11,138 bases of DNA from SURF-24 sp964537965 (GTDB lineage: Bacteria; Bacteroidota; Ignavibacteria; Ignavibacteriales; SURF-24): the NCBI GenBank assembly GCA_964537965.1, contig CAZIDB010000158.1, forward strand, positions 1-11,138. The letters run 5' to 3'. Shown in pieces: positions 1-5,980 of this stretch. A program made the position numbers and the translations under genes. The notes under the pieces were generated by a model. The model had not been told where the DNA came from. It did not search any database and worked only from the letters and a program-made list of their open reading frames with translations. Every line of letters starts with the position of its first letter. Positions within the stretch are counted from its first letter, which is position 1.

Positions 1-240
1 AATCCTGTTCCTGTTGAAAAACAAGTGATCAGCTTATTTATTGGTATTAATGATTATTTGGAAACAATTCCTGTAGCAAATGTAAAAAGATTTGAAAAGG
101 AAATGTTGGAATATTTTGAACTAAAACATCAGGATATTCTTGAAACAATCAGAACTGAAAAACAATTGAGCGATGAACTGGTTACAAAGATTAAATCTGT
201 TGTTGAAGAATTTTTACCCAAATTTAAAATAAGCGAATGA
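1..240 (+). CDS. atpA: ATP synthase F1 subunit alpha, C-terminal 79 residues (5' truncated by window edge)
   Basis: The frame is open from the first base and runs into a TGA stop at 238-240. The visible protein begins NPVPVEKQVISLFIGINDYL, which matches the C-terminal helical domain of F1 alpha (family form: PVEKQV..IY.G..GYLDDIPV..V..FE..LL.F). The remainder, with FEKEMLEYFELKHQDILETI, is the usual helical tail. In-frame GTG at position 25 is an internal valine, not a start. The alpha subunit forms the catalytic hexamer with beta and carries the non-catalytic nucleotide sites, but those motifs (Walker A and others) lie outside the window. atpG follows after 28 bases, the normal alpha-gamma order of F-type operons. 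Identification is firm because sequence and neighbour agree. Confidence 0.95.
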   Translation, partial: NPVPVEKQVISLFIGINDYLETIPVANVKRFEKEMLEYFELKHQDILETIRTEKQLSDELVTKIKSVVEEFLPKFKISE

Positions 241-268
241 TACAAACAGGAAATTGATTATTTAGATT

Positions 269-1150
269 ATGGCAACATTACGGGACATAAAGAGAAGAAT
301 TAAGAGCGTTAAAAGTACGCAGCAGATTACCAAGGCAATGAAGATGGTAGCAGCCGCCCGGTTAAGAAGGGCACAGGAAAATATTATTAATTCCCGTCCT
401 TATTCAAAAAAGATTTTTGAAATGCTTAACCATCTTTTAAGTGTTGATAATGGAATTGATAACCCGCTCTTAAAATCCCGCGATGTTAAAAATGTTGCTA
501 TTGTAGTTGTAACTTCTGATCGCGGACTTTGCGGTGGCTTCAATATGAATATTATTCGGGAAGCCACAAATCTTATTCAAAATGAATATAAAGCTTTGTA
601 TGAAAGCGGAAATGTTTACTTATGGTGTGTAGGTAAAAAAGGCCAGGATCATTTTTCAAGAAGAAATTTTAAAATAACCGGACAATACGGTGGAATCTTT
701 TCTAATCTGGACTTTAGTTTTGCTCTTTCACTTGTAAAAGAATTAGCAGATAAATTCATTGCAGGTGAGATTGATAAAGTTGTAGTTGTTTACAATGAAT
801 TCAAATCGATTATTCAACAAAACATAAGGACTGAGCAGTTACTGCCTATCAAACAAATTGAAGCTCCGGAAAACCTTCCTCATAAAGTTCAGGATTTCAT
901 TTATGAACCTGACAGGGTTGAAATTATAAAGAAACTCCTTCCAAAACATTTGAATTCTCAGATATGGAGAGTTTTACAGGAATCATTTGCAGCAGAACTT
1001 GGCGCAAGGATGACAGCCATGGATATGGCAACTGAGAATGCAAAAGAACTTATCAAATCCTTACAGTTGAACTATAACAAAGAAAGACAATCAGCCATTA
1101 CTACAGAAATTCTTGAAATTGTTAGCGGTGCAAACGCTTTAAAGGGATAA
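269..1150 (+). CDS. atpG: ATP synthase F1 subunit gamma
   Basis: 293 residues, the normal length for the central rotor shaft of F1Fo ATP synthase, which turns inside the alpha3beta3 head and couples proton flow to ATP synthesis. The N-terminal coiled-coil helix (residues 1-40) carries the family signature DIKRRIKSVKSTQQITKAMK and VAAARLRRAQ. SDRGLCGGFN (83-92) is the conserved Rossmann-like core motif. The C-terminal helix (about 240-293) has ARMTAMDMATENAKELI and the conserved ending YNKERQSAITTEILEIVSGA. The ATG at 269 is preceded by AGGAAA (248-253), a somewhat distant ribosome site, and the N-terminus aligns with the family without extension. It lies 28 bases after atpA. No atpD or atpC follows: the next gene is ffh, so the beta and epsilon genes must lie elsewhere, as is common in Bacteroidota/Chlorobiota. 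Confidence 0.97.
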   Translation: MATLRDIKRRIKSVKSTQQITKAMKMVAAARLRRAQENIINSRPYSKKIFEMLNHLLSVDNGIDNPLLKSRDVKNVAIVVVTSDRGLCGGFNMNIIREATNLIQNEYKALYESGNVYLWCVGKKGQDHFSRRNFKITGQYGGIFSNLDFSFALSLVKELADKFIAGEIDKVVVVYNEFKSIIQQNIRTEQLLPIKQIEAPENLPHKVQDFIYEPDRVEIIKKLLPKHLNSQIWRVLQESFAAELGARMTAMDMATENAKELIKSLQLNYNKERQSAITTEILEIVSGANALKG

Positions 1151-1158
1151 TAAGATTA

Positions 1159-1190
1159 TTTGTAAAACACTTTGTTTTTTGCTAAATTTA
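1159..1190 (+). promoter_or_regulatory. Candidate Bacteroidota-type promoter for ffh and the downstream ribosomal cluster
   Basis: In the 61-base gap between atpG and ffh, TTTG at 1159-1162 is followed after 20 bases by TAAATTTA at 1183-1190. This fits the Bacteroidota sigma-A pattern TTTG-N19..21-TAnnTTTG, with A in place of the final G. A start of transcription a few bases after 1190 would leave a leader of about 15 bases with no Shine-Dalgarno motif, which is acceptable in this group. The match is by eye. In AT-rich intergenic DNA such patterns also arise by chance. Confidence 0.45.
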
Positions 1191-1211
1191 GAGCCAATTT
1201 TTTCGTAATAT

Positions 1212-2540
1212 ATGTTTGAAGATTTACAGCAAAAGCTCGAAACGGCGCTAAAAAAGGTCAGAGGACAAGGAAAGTTAACTGAATCTAATATTTCTGATAC
1301 TTTACGTGAAATAAGGCGTGTACTTTTAGATGCTGATGTTAATTATAAAGTAGCCAAAAAATTTATTGACGATGTAAATGCAAAAGCTCTTGGCACTGAA
1401 GTTCTTAATTCTATTACACCCGGGCAGTTAATAACAAAAATAATTTATGATGAATTAACTGTTCTGATGGGAAGCAATCATTCAGAGATGAAACTGAATG
1501 CTTCCGGCACTACAATAATTTTAATAGTAGGACTTCAGGGTTCCGGTAAAACTACTTTCAGCGCTAAGCTTGCAAAGTATTTAACTGCAAGATCAAGAAA
1601 AGTTTTAATGGTTGCGGCTGATATTTACAGACCTGCAGCAATTGACCAGTTAAAGATTTTAGGCGGCCAGATAAATATACCGGTTTATTCATCTGATATT
1701 AAAGATGCTGTTAAGATTGCAAATGATTCTTTAGTGTTTGCGAAAGATAAAGGACTTGATACAATAATTATTGATACTGCCGGCAGACTGCACGTAGATG
1801 AAGAGCTGATGAATGAAGTTGCTGCAATCAAAAAAGATGTTAACCCAACGGAAACATTATTTGTAGTTGACTCAATGACCGGGCAGGACGCAGTAAATTC
1901 TGCCAAAGCTTTCCATGAGAAAGTTAATTTTGATGGTGTTGTTCTTACAAAACTTGATGGTGATACAAGAGGCGGTTGCGCTTTATCTGTTAAAGCGGTA
2001 GTAGATAAGCCAATTAAATTTGTTAGTCTTGGCGAGAAATTGGATTCAATGGAAATCTTCTATCCTGATAGAATGGCTTCAAGAATTCTCGGCAAAGGTG
2101 ATATAATTTCACTTGTTGAAAAAGCACAGGAACAATTTGACGAGAAAGAAGCAGAGAAACTTCAGGAGAAGTTAAAAGAAAATAGATTTGACTTTGAAGA
2201 TTTTCTTAAACAAATTAGGCTTATCAAAAAGATGGGTTCTTTAAAATCTTTGCTTGGAATGATTCCCGGCATTAGCAACCAGATAAAGGATGCAAATATT
2301 GATGATAAAGAACTTGTTAAGGTTGAAGCTATAATTCAATCTATGACCAAAAAAGAACGAATGAATCCTAAGATATTAAACGGGGGAAGACGTCGCAGGA
2401 TTGCAAGAGGAAGCGGTAACTCGATACAGGATGTAAACAGACTGATTAAGCAGTTTGAAGAAATGCAGAAAATGATGAAGATGTTTGCCAAAGGGGGAAT
2501 GAATAAAAAAATGAATTTTAAAAATTTTCGGAATAATTGA
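1212..2540 (+). CDS. ffh: Signal recognition particle GTPase Ffh (SRP54)
   Basis: 442 residues, the normal Ffh length. The protein binds 4.5S RNA and the signal sequences of nascent membrane and secreted proteins, then docks with FtsY at the membrane. Domains: an N helical bundle (about 1-90); a G domain with P-loop GLQGSGKTT (107-115), ADIYRPAAIDQL (136-147), DTAGRLHVDE (188-197), TKLDGDTRGG (246-255) and GEKLDSMEIF (274-283); and the methionine-rich M domain (about 320-442) with the RNA-binding stretch RRRRIARGSG (393-402) and the signal-binding tail QMxKMMKMF. The ATG at 1212 gives the canonical N-terminus MFEDL.QKLE; no Shine-Dalgarno is visible. rpsP begins 27 bases after the stop, and ffh-rpsP linkage is widely conserved in bacteria. 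Confidence 0.98.
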   Translation: MFEDLQQKLETALKKVRGQGKLTESNISDTLREIRRVLLDADVNYKVAKKFIDDVNAKALGTEVLNSITPGQLITKIIYDELTVLMGSNHSEMKLNASGTTIILIVGLQGSGKTTFSAKLAKYLTARSRKVLMVAADIYRPAAIDQLKILGGQINIPVYSSDIKDAVKIANDSLVFAKDKGLDTIIIDTAGRLHVDEELMNEVAAIKKDVNPTETLFVVDSMTGQDAVNSAKAFHEKVNFDGVVLTKLDGDTRGGCALSVKAVVDKPIKFVSLGEKLDSMEIFYPDRMASRILGKGDIISLVEKAQEQFDEKEAEKLQEKLKENRFDFEDFLKQIRLIKKMGSLKSLLGMIPGISNQIKDANIDDKELVKVEAIIQSMTKKERMNPKILNGGRRRRIARGSGNSIQDVNRLIKQFEEMQKMMKMFAKGGMNKKMNFKNFRNN

Positions 2541-2552
2541 TTAAAATAATTT

Positions 2553-2557
2553 GGAGG
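2553..2557 (+). promoter_or_regulatory. Ribosome binding site that fixes the TTG start of rpsP
   Basis: GGAGG, the strongest Shine-Dalgarno match in the + strand cluster, ends 10 bases before TTG at 2568. The strong site may compensate for the weak start codon. The bS16 N-terminus (MAVKLRL) begins exactly at this codon. Confidence 0.8.
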
Positions 2558-2567
2558 AATAAACAAC

Positions 2568-3011
2568 TTGGCTGTTAAGTTAAGATTAAGAAGAATGGGA
2601 AAAAAGAAACAACCTGTGTATAAAGTTGTTGCTGCAGATTCACGTTCACCAAGAGATGGAAAATTTCTGGAAGCTATTGGATTATATAATCCTAAATCAA
2701 ACCCTGCTTTAGTTGATATAAATGAACAAAGGGCATTGTATTGGTTGGGTGTTGGTGCACAACCGACTGAAACTGTGCGTAGTTTATTATCTAAACAAGG
2801 AATTCTTCTTAAAAAAGAATTATTGAAAAAGAAATTATCTGAAGAAGAAATTGCAAATAAAATTTCCGATTGGCAGAAATTGAAAGAAGCAAAAAAGTCT
2901 TCTGTTAAAAAAACTGAAAAGCTTAGTAAAAAAGCTGCCGCCAAAAAAGCTGCTGAAGCAAATGAACAGCCCGGCAAAGCTGCTGAGGAAGTAAATAGTA
3001 CTGCTTCCTGA
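2568..3011 (+). CDS. rpsP: 30S ribosomal protein bS16 with long Lys/Ala-rich C-terminal tail
   Basis: Residues 1-80 are a typical bS16: MAVKLRLRRMGKKKQPVYKV, then ADSRSPRDGKFLEAIGLYNP and the end of the core at PTETVRSLLSKQGI. bS16 binds 16S rRNA in the body of the small subunit and is needed for its assembly. The protein is 147 residues, against about 80-90 in most bacteria. The extra part (about 85-147) is charged and low-complexity, rich in Lys, Ala and Glu (KKAAAKKAAEA), probably helical or disordered; extended S16 tails are known in the Bacteroidota. The start is a TTG at 2568, supported by a strong GGAGG at 2553-2557 and by exact agreement with the family N-terminus. No ATG lies upstream in frame near the ribosome site. 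Confidence 0.96.
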   Translation: MAVKLRLRRMGKKKQPVYKVVAADSRSPRDGKFLEAIGLYNPKSNPALVDINEQRALYWLGVGAQPTETVRSLLSKQGILLKKELLKKKLSEEEIANKISDWQKLKEAKKSSVKKTEKLSKKAAAKKAAEANEQPGKAAEEVNSTAS

Positions 3012-3036
3012 TGAAATTATTTTCAAATGATTTCAT
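3011..3036 (+). other. AT-rich hairpin overlapping the rpsP stop codon
   Basis: Positions 3011-3021 can pair with 3026-3036 (10 Watson-Crick pairs and one G-T wobble at 3018/3029) around a four-base loop, TTCA. The arms are ATGAAAT and ATTTCAT at the base. No run of T follows, so it is not a standard intrinsic terminator. It could be an mRNA processing or stabilising element that separates the abundant rpsP message from the rest of the operon. It has few G-C pairs, so chance is possible. Confidence 0.35.
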
Positions 3037-3084
3037 TTACTGATTAGTTAAGTACTAATTGCTAAATTTATAGAGGGCTATATT

Positions 3085-3318
3085 ATGAAAGAATTCATTG
3101 AGTTCATTGTTAAAAGCCTTGTTGATAATCCCGATGCAGTTAACATCGAGATGAAAGTTGGTGAAGATAAAAAATATGTTTTCACCTTGAAAGTAGCGCC
3201 TGAAGACGTTGGTAAAGTCATTGGCAAACAAGGAAAAACCGCTGTTGCAATCAGAACATTGCTAACGGCTGTTGCTGCAAAGGAAGGTAAAAGAACAGTA
3301 ATGGAAATTCTGGATTAA
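3085..3318 (+). CDS. khpA: KH-domain RNA-binding protein KhpA (YlqC/YloQ-type, UPF0109)
   Basis: 77 residues, the usual size of this single-KH-domain protein. The KH core is clear: the hydrophobic strand YVFTLKVAPEDVG leads into the nucleic-acid-binding loop VIGKQGKT (GxxG at 47-50), followed by the helix AVAIRTLLTAVAAKEGKR and a final strand TVMEIL. KhpA is a cytoplasmic RNA chaperone-like protein, often acting with KhpB/EloR, and in Gram-positive bacteria it is linked to cell division and envelope synthesis. Its role in this lineage is not shown by the sequence. A good ribosome site, AGAGGG (3072-3077), stands 7 bases before the ATG. The rpsP-khpA-rimM-trmD-rplS order is a conserved arrangement and strongly supports the call. 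Confidence 0.93.
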   Translation: MKEFIEFIVKSLVDNPDAVNIEMKVGEDKKYVFTLKVAPEDVGKVIGKQGKTAVAIRTLLTAVAAKEGKRTVMEILD

Positions 3319-3325
3319 TCAGTAC

Positions 3326-3841
3326 GTGAGTGACTTTTTCCTTGTAGCTGAAATAAAATCTGCTTATAAAAAAAATGGTTTTGTTTCGCTGTTAACTCAC
3401 ATAAATAATCCGGAAACCATCCTTGATCTTGATAAAATTTATATTGAGATCTTTGGAGATTACAAAGAGTTCTTCGTCGAAAAAGCTGAGAAAGTAAAAA
3501 ACAACTTTTATCTTAAGCTTAAGAACTTTAATACTGATGATGAAATTCAGTTTTTAATCGGGAAGAATATCTTTGTTAAAACTGATGTGAAAAACAAAAC
3601 CGGGAAAGATGTTTATTTTGTTCGGGATCTTATTGGAAGTGTCGTATTAAGAAATGATGAAAAATTTGGTGAAGTGACTGACGTTTTATTTCTTCCGGCT
3701 AATGATGTATATGTTATTCAGGATATAAATGAAAAAGAAATTTTAATTCCTGCTATAAAGGATTATATAGAAAGTTTTGATCCTGAAAAGAAGATTTTGA
3801 TATTAAAAGCGGGCGGCAGTATTTACGATGATGAGGATTGA
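3326..3841 (+). CDS. rimM: 16S rRNA processing/ribosome maturation factor RimM
   Basis: 171 residues, the family length. RimM binds ribosomal protein uS19 and helps mature the 3' domain (head) of the 30S subunit. The C-terminal PRC-barrel is recognisable at about 98-161: VRDLIGSVVLRND..FGEVTDVLFLPANDVYVI, then EILIPAIKDYIESFDPEKKILIL, matching the family's LIG..V....G..LG.V.dv and iPa....v..id...k.i.v. The N-terminal barrel (1-90) is diverged: the usual G..H.G..G motif is replaced by EIKSAYKKNGFVSL (9-22). The start is GTG at 3326, seven bases after khpA, with no Shine-Dalgarno, so translation is probably coupled to khpA. The 3' end overlaps trmD. Position between khpA and trmD makes the call secure despite the weak N-terminus. 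Confidence 0.92.
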   Translation: MSDFFLVAEIKSAYKKNGFVSLLTHINNPETILDLDKIYIEIFGDYKEFFVEKAEKVKNNFYLKLKNFNTDDEIQFLIGKNIFVKTDVKNKTGKDVYFVRDLIGSVVLRNDEKFGEVTDVLFLPANDVYVIQDINEKEILIPAIKDYIESFDPEKKILILKAGGSIYDDED

Positions 3842-4511
3842 TATTGTTTCTGCTGTTCCGGATTTGTTGCATAGTCCGTTAAACGCAAGCATTCTTAAAA
3901 GAGCACAGGATGCTGATAAGGTTGGGATTTATATTCATAACCTTAGAGATTATGCACACGATAAACATAAAACTATAGATGATAAACCGTTTGCCGGTGG
4001 CTCGGGAATGATATTAAAACCCGAACCGTTCTTTGAATGCATTGAAAAGCTCCAGAATGAAAGAATCTACCAGCATGTTATTTATTGCTGCCCTAAAGGA
4101 AAAATCTTTAATCAGCAGATTGCTAACAAGTTTTCACTTGCAGAAAATATTTTAATTATTGCAGGTCATTACAAAGGAGTTGATGACAGGGTACGCGAGC
4201 GATTTGCTACCGATGAAATTTCAATTGGTAATTATGTGTTAACTGGCGGAGAAATTCCTGCCTTGGTTATTGTAGATTCTGTTGTTAGATTGATTCCAGG
4301 TGTTTTGCACGATAGCGAATCGGCATTGAATGATTCTTTTATGGATGGAGATGTGGTTGAACCTCCTTATTATACTCGCCCAGCTGAGTATAAAGGAATG
4401 AGCGTACCGGAAGTTTTACTTTCCGGCCACGCAAAAAAAATTGATGATTGGAAAAAAGAACAATCGAAGTTGCTAACAGAAAAATGGAAAAAAATAAATA
4501 GTTCGGAGTAG
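3828..4511 (+). CDS. trmD: tRNA (guanine-37-N1)-methyltransferase TrmD
   Basis: 227 residues, a typical SPOUT methyltransferase dimer subunit. It uses S-adenosylmethionine to make m1G37 next to the anticodon, preventing +1 frameshifting. Signatures: MRIDIVSAVPDLL at the N-terminus; DYAHDKHKTIDDKPFAGGSGM (41-61); the trefoil-knot SAM site IAGHYKGVDDRV (111-122), IGNYVLTGGEIPA (133-145) and DSVVRLIPGVL (150-160); and YYTRPAEYKGMSVPEVLLSGH (181-201). The residue aligned to the general base Asp169 of E. coli TrmD (LLDCPHYTRP) appears to be Glu178 (VVEPPYYTRP). Two adjacent ATG codons (3828 and 3831) could start it; 3831 gives the usual MRID terminus. The gene overlaps rimM by 14 bases (or 11), indicating coupled translation. 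Confidence 0.97.
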   Translation: MMRIDIVSAVPDLLHSPLNASILKRAQDADKVGIYIHNLRDYAHDKHKTIDDKPFAGGSGMILKPEPFFECIEKLQNERIYQHVIYCCPKGKIFNQQIANKFSLAENILIIAGHYKGVDDRVRERFATDEISIGNYVLTGGEIPALVIVDSVVRLIPGVLHDSESALNDSFMDGDVVEPPYYTRPAEYKGMSVPEVLLSGHAKKIDDWKKEQSKLLTEKWKKINSSE

Positions 4512-4513
4512 TT

Positions 4514-4870
4514 ATGGATAAATTAAAAGAATTCGTAAACGATCAAATTAAAACAGACCTTCCTGTTTTTAACCCCGGTGATCATATTCGTGTTCATTAT
4601 AGAGTTATTGAAGGCGATAAAGAAAGAATCCAGCCTTTTGAAGGTGATGTTATAAGCATTAGAGGTAATGGAGTTTCAAGAACGTTTACTGTAAGAAAAA
4701 TTTCAAGCGGTGTTGGTGTGGAAAGAATTTTCCCTATCTACTCACCAAAGATTGCTAAAATTGAAGTTCTTAAAGAAGGTGACGTTCGCAGAGCAAAATT
4801 ATTCTACTTAAGAAAACTTTCGGGTAAATCCGCAAGGATTAAAACCAAAACAAGAAGCCAGGAAGCTTAG
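4514..4870 (+). CDS. rplS: 50S ribosomal protein bL19
   Basis: 118 residues, the normal length. bL19 sits at the interface of the 30S and 50S subunits. The fold is visible as an N-terminal helix (LKEFVNDQIKTDLPVFNPGD), then the SH3-like barrel with HIRVHYRVIEGDKERIQPFEGDVI (24-47), RGNGVSRTFTVRKISSGVGVERIFP (50-74), the strand SPKIAKIEVLKEGDVRRAKLFYLR (77-100) and the basic end KLSGKSARIK. The ATG at 4514 follows the trmD stop by two bases and has GGAG at 4505-4508 as its ribosome site. It is the last gene of the cluster; an intrinsic terminator begins seven bases after the stop. Confidence 0.98.
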   Translation: MDKLKEFVNDQIKTDLPVFNPGDHIRVHYRVIEGDKERIQPFEGDVISIRGNGVSRTFTVRKISSGVGVERIFPIYSPKIAKIEVLKEGDVRRAKLFYLRKLSGKSARIKTKTRSQEA

Positions 4871-4876
4871 TTTTTC

Positions 4877-4902
4877 AGCCGCTTAACAGAGCGGCTTTTT
4901 TT
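4877..4902 (+). terminator. Rho-independent terminator after rplS
   Basis: A perfect 7-bp stem, AGCCGCT (4877-4883) and AGCGGCT (4890-4896), encloses a six-base loop (TAACAG) and runs into a T-tract (4896-4902). It stands directly after the rplS stop and ends the ffh/rpsP-rplS transcript. It is the only clear intrinsic terminator in the window. Confidence 0.93.
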
Positions 4903-4929
4903 ATTTATAAGTTTAATTTTCAAATTGAT

Positions 4930-5694
4930 ATGAGTAAACAGACAAAAATTTTATTACCGGATAATATTTTTTCTGTTTTATTCGCATCTGTACTGCCGGA
5001 TAATGTTAAAGAAAACATTAAATTTACTGCTTCATCTGTCATATCAAATGAAATTGAAACAGGCAATGCAGATATAGGGATAATTCCATCCTGTGACCTG
5101 ATTAAACACCAGGATTTTTTCGTATCAAACAAACTTGCTTTCTCATTCGACGGACAACTCTCCGGTTCTTACCTGTATTTTGTGCCCGGCCAGAATAATT
5201 TTACTGACTTGTATTTAACAGGTGATGTAAATTCCAACGATGTTATTCTTAGCAAAATAGTCTTCAATGAAAGGTATTCTTCGCAGATACAGATTCACCT
5301 TGCAAATGAAATTGATCCCGGTAAGAACTATCTTGTAGCAGGTGATAAGAATTTTGAGAATGGGAAATTCAGTCGTGGATTAAGTTTTGCGGATGAATTA
5401 TCAACAATGTTATTCCTGCCTTATGTTAATTTTGTTTTAGTATGCAAAGACGAATCATCTCTATCATCCATGAACAAATTATTCGAAGGTATTGATGAAA
5501 GGATTGAGAACAGCAGCAGTGAGATTATTGATAAGCTGCAGTTTGACACCTCTTCTAAAGATTTTGTAAATGAAAATTTAAATTCTGTTTATTATGAAAT
5601 GACAGAGAATGAAACTGATGCTCTCACCGAACTGATCCGTCTTCCTTACTACCACGGTATTACAGAAGAACTCTTCGATTTGAAGTTTGTTTGA
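4930..5694 (+). CDS. MqnA/MqnD-like family protein (type 2 periplasmic-binding fold), substrate unknown
   Basis: 254 residues with no signal peptide or membrane segment, so cytoplasmic. The pattern resembles the menaquinone-biosynthesis family of chorismate dehydratase MqnA and MqnD (VitK2_biosynth). An early segment, EIETGNADIGIIPSCDLIK (41-59), parallels the family's 'L..G.iDiA.iP...y'. Later, FADELSTMLFLPYVNFVLV (153-171) parallels 'DE W..ltgLPfVfa.w', and the C-terminal helix-rich part ends in a hydrophobic segment. The match is to short spaced motifs and overall size, so it may be a diverged paralog, an enzyme of the futalosine pathway, or another solute-binding-like protein. It has no mqn neighbours. 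The ATG at 4930 stands 27 bases after the rplS terminator, with no evident Shine-Dalgarno; TAAGTTTA (4908-4915) could be a -7 box but lacks a matching upstream element. It converges with the minus-strand genes. Confidence 0.5.
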   Translation: MSKQTKILLPDNIFSVLFASVLPDNVKENIKFTASSVISNEIETGNADIGIIPSCDLIKHQDFFVSNKLAFSFDGQLSGSYLYFVPGQNNFTDLYLTGDVNSNDVILSKIVFNERYSSQIQIHLANEIDPGKNYLVAGDKNFENGKFSRGLSFADELSTMLFLPYVNFVLVCKDESSLSSMNKLFEGIDERIENSSSEIIDKLQFDTSSKDFVNENLNSVYYEMTENETDALTELIRLPYYHGITEELFDLKFV

Positions 5695-5728
5695 AAGCTA
5701 CATTGTTCACCATTCGGTATTCCATGTG

Positions 5729-5773
5729 TGATATTCGTAATTCTTTGTAATTCGATAGCAACTCAATAGTCAT
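5729..5773 (+). repeat. 45-bp perfect direct repeat, copy 1
   Basis: This stretch, beginning TGATATTCGTAATTC and ending CAACTCAATAGTCAT, is identical over all 45 bases to 5981-6025 and differs at the base on either side. The copies are 252 bases apart. Its second half (5746-5767) consists of two 11-bp units of the tandem family, and it runs into the 36-bp repeat, with which it shares eight bases (5766-5773). Perfect identity in otherwise degenerate DNA points to recent duplication or gene conversion. Confidence 0.95.
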
Positions 5774-5801
5774 GGAAAAGGCTAAGGCGAAGGCTGAGAA
5801 G
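5766..5801 (+). repeat. 36-bp imperfect direct repeat with hexamer core, copy 1
   Basis: Begins ATAGTCATGGAAAAGGC and ends AAGGCTGAGAAG. It matches 5921-5956 at 33 of 36 positions. The core is built of GGCTAA / GGCGAA / GGCTGA hexamers. Read from the ATG at 5772 it gives a short open frame, MEKAKAKAEKH, which ends at TAG 5805-5807. No ribosome site precedes it and I do not call it a gene. Confidence 0.9.
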
Positions 5802-5878
5802 CACTAGTCGTAATTCGTCATTTAAGGTTCAACTTGCATCATTGCAACCTTGCATTCTTGCGGACTTGTATCCTCGGT

Positions 5879-5922
5879 AGTAATTCAATTGAAATTCAAT
5901 AGTAATTCGATGGTAACTCTAT
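5879..5922 (+). repeat. 11-bp tandem array, four units
   Basis: Four successive degenerate units start at 5879, 5890, 5901 and 5912: AGTAATTCAAT, TGAAATTCAAT, AGTAATTCGAT, GGTAACTCTAT. The next 11-mer keeps AGTCAT and then enters the GGAAAAGGC repeat. The period of 11 is not a multiple of three, so this is not coding repeat. AATT/AACT cores recur about once per helical turn. Confidence 0.85.
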
Positions 5923-5956
5923 AGTCATGGAAAAGGCGAAGGCTGAGGCTGAGAAG
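5921..5956 (+). repeat. 36-bp imperfect direct repeat with hexamer core, copy 2
   Basis: Matches 5766-5801 with three substitutions, all in the hexamer core, where the unit order is shifted (GGCGAA GGCTGA GGCTGA). Read from the ATG at 5927 it gives an 18-codon frame beginning MEKAKAEAEKN, ending at TGA 5981-5983. It has no ribosome site. Confidence 0.9.
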
Positions 5957-5980
5957 AACTGTCATTCATCATTTCTTATT

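Noticed and set aside
25..27. GTG at position 25 as the start of a small gene
   Set aside because: The frame is open upstream to the first base and the residues before it (NPVPVEKQ) belong to the AtpA C-terminal domain.
1164..1178. Possible terminator between atpG and ffh (AAAAC...GTTTT followed by T)
   Set aside because: The stem has one G-C pair and five pairs in all; it would not be stable enough to call.
1685..1906. 73-codon frame on the - strand inside ffh
   Set aside because: Antisense to the conserved G domain of Ffh; Ser/Thr-rich composition is a mirror of the real gene.
2336..2977. 213-codon open frame on the - strand across the end of ffh and rpsP
   Set aside because: It lies antisense to two certain genes. 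Its product is a Phe/Ser/Leu-rich string with no family pattern, as expected from reading Lys/Glu-rich genes backwards.
3368..3375. Runs of eight A in rimM (3368-3375) and trmD (4433-4440) as programmed frameshift sites
   Set aside because: Both genes read through in one frame to full family length, so no frameshift is needed. The runs come from Lys codons in AT-rich DNA, though they are prone to slippage.
4920..5132. 70-codon frame on the - strand over the start of the MqnA-like gene
   Set aside because: Overlaps a longer gene with recognisable motifs, has no ribosome site and no family features.
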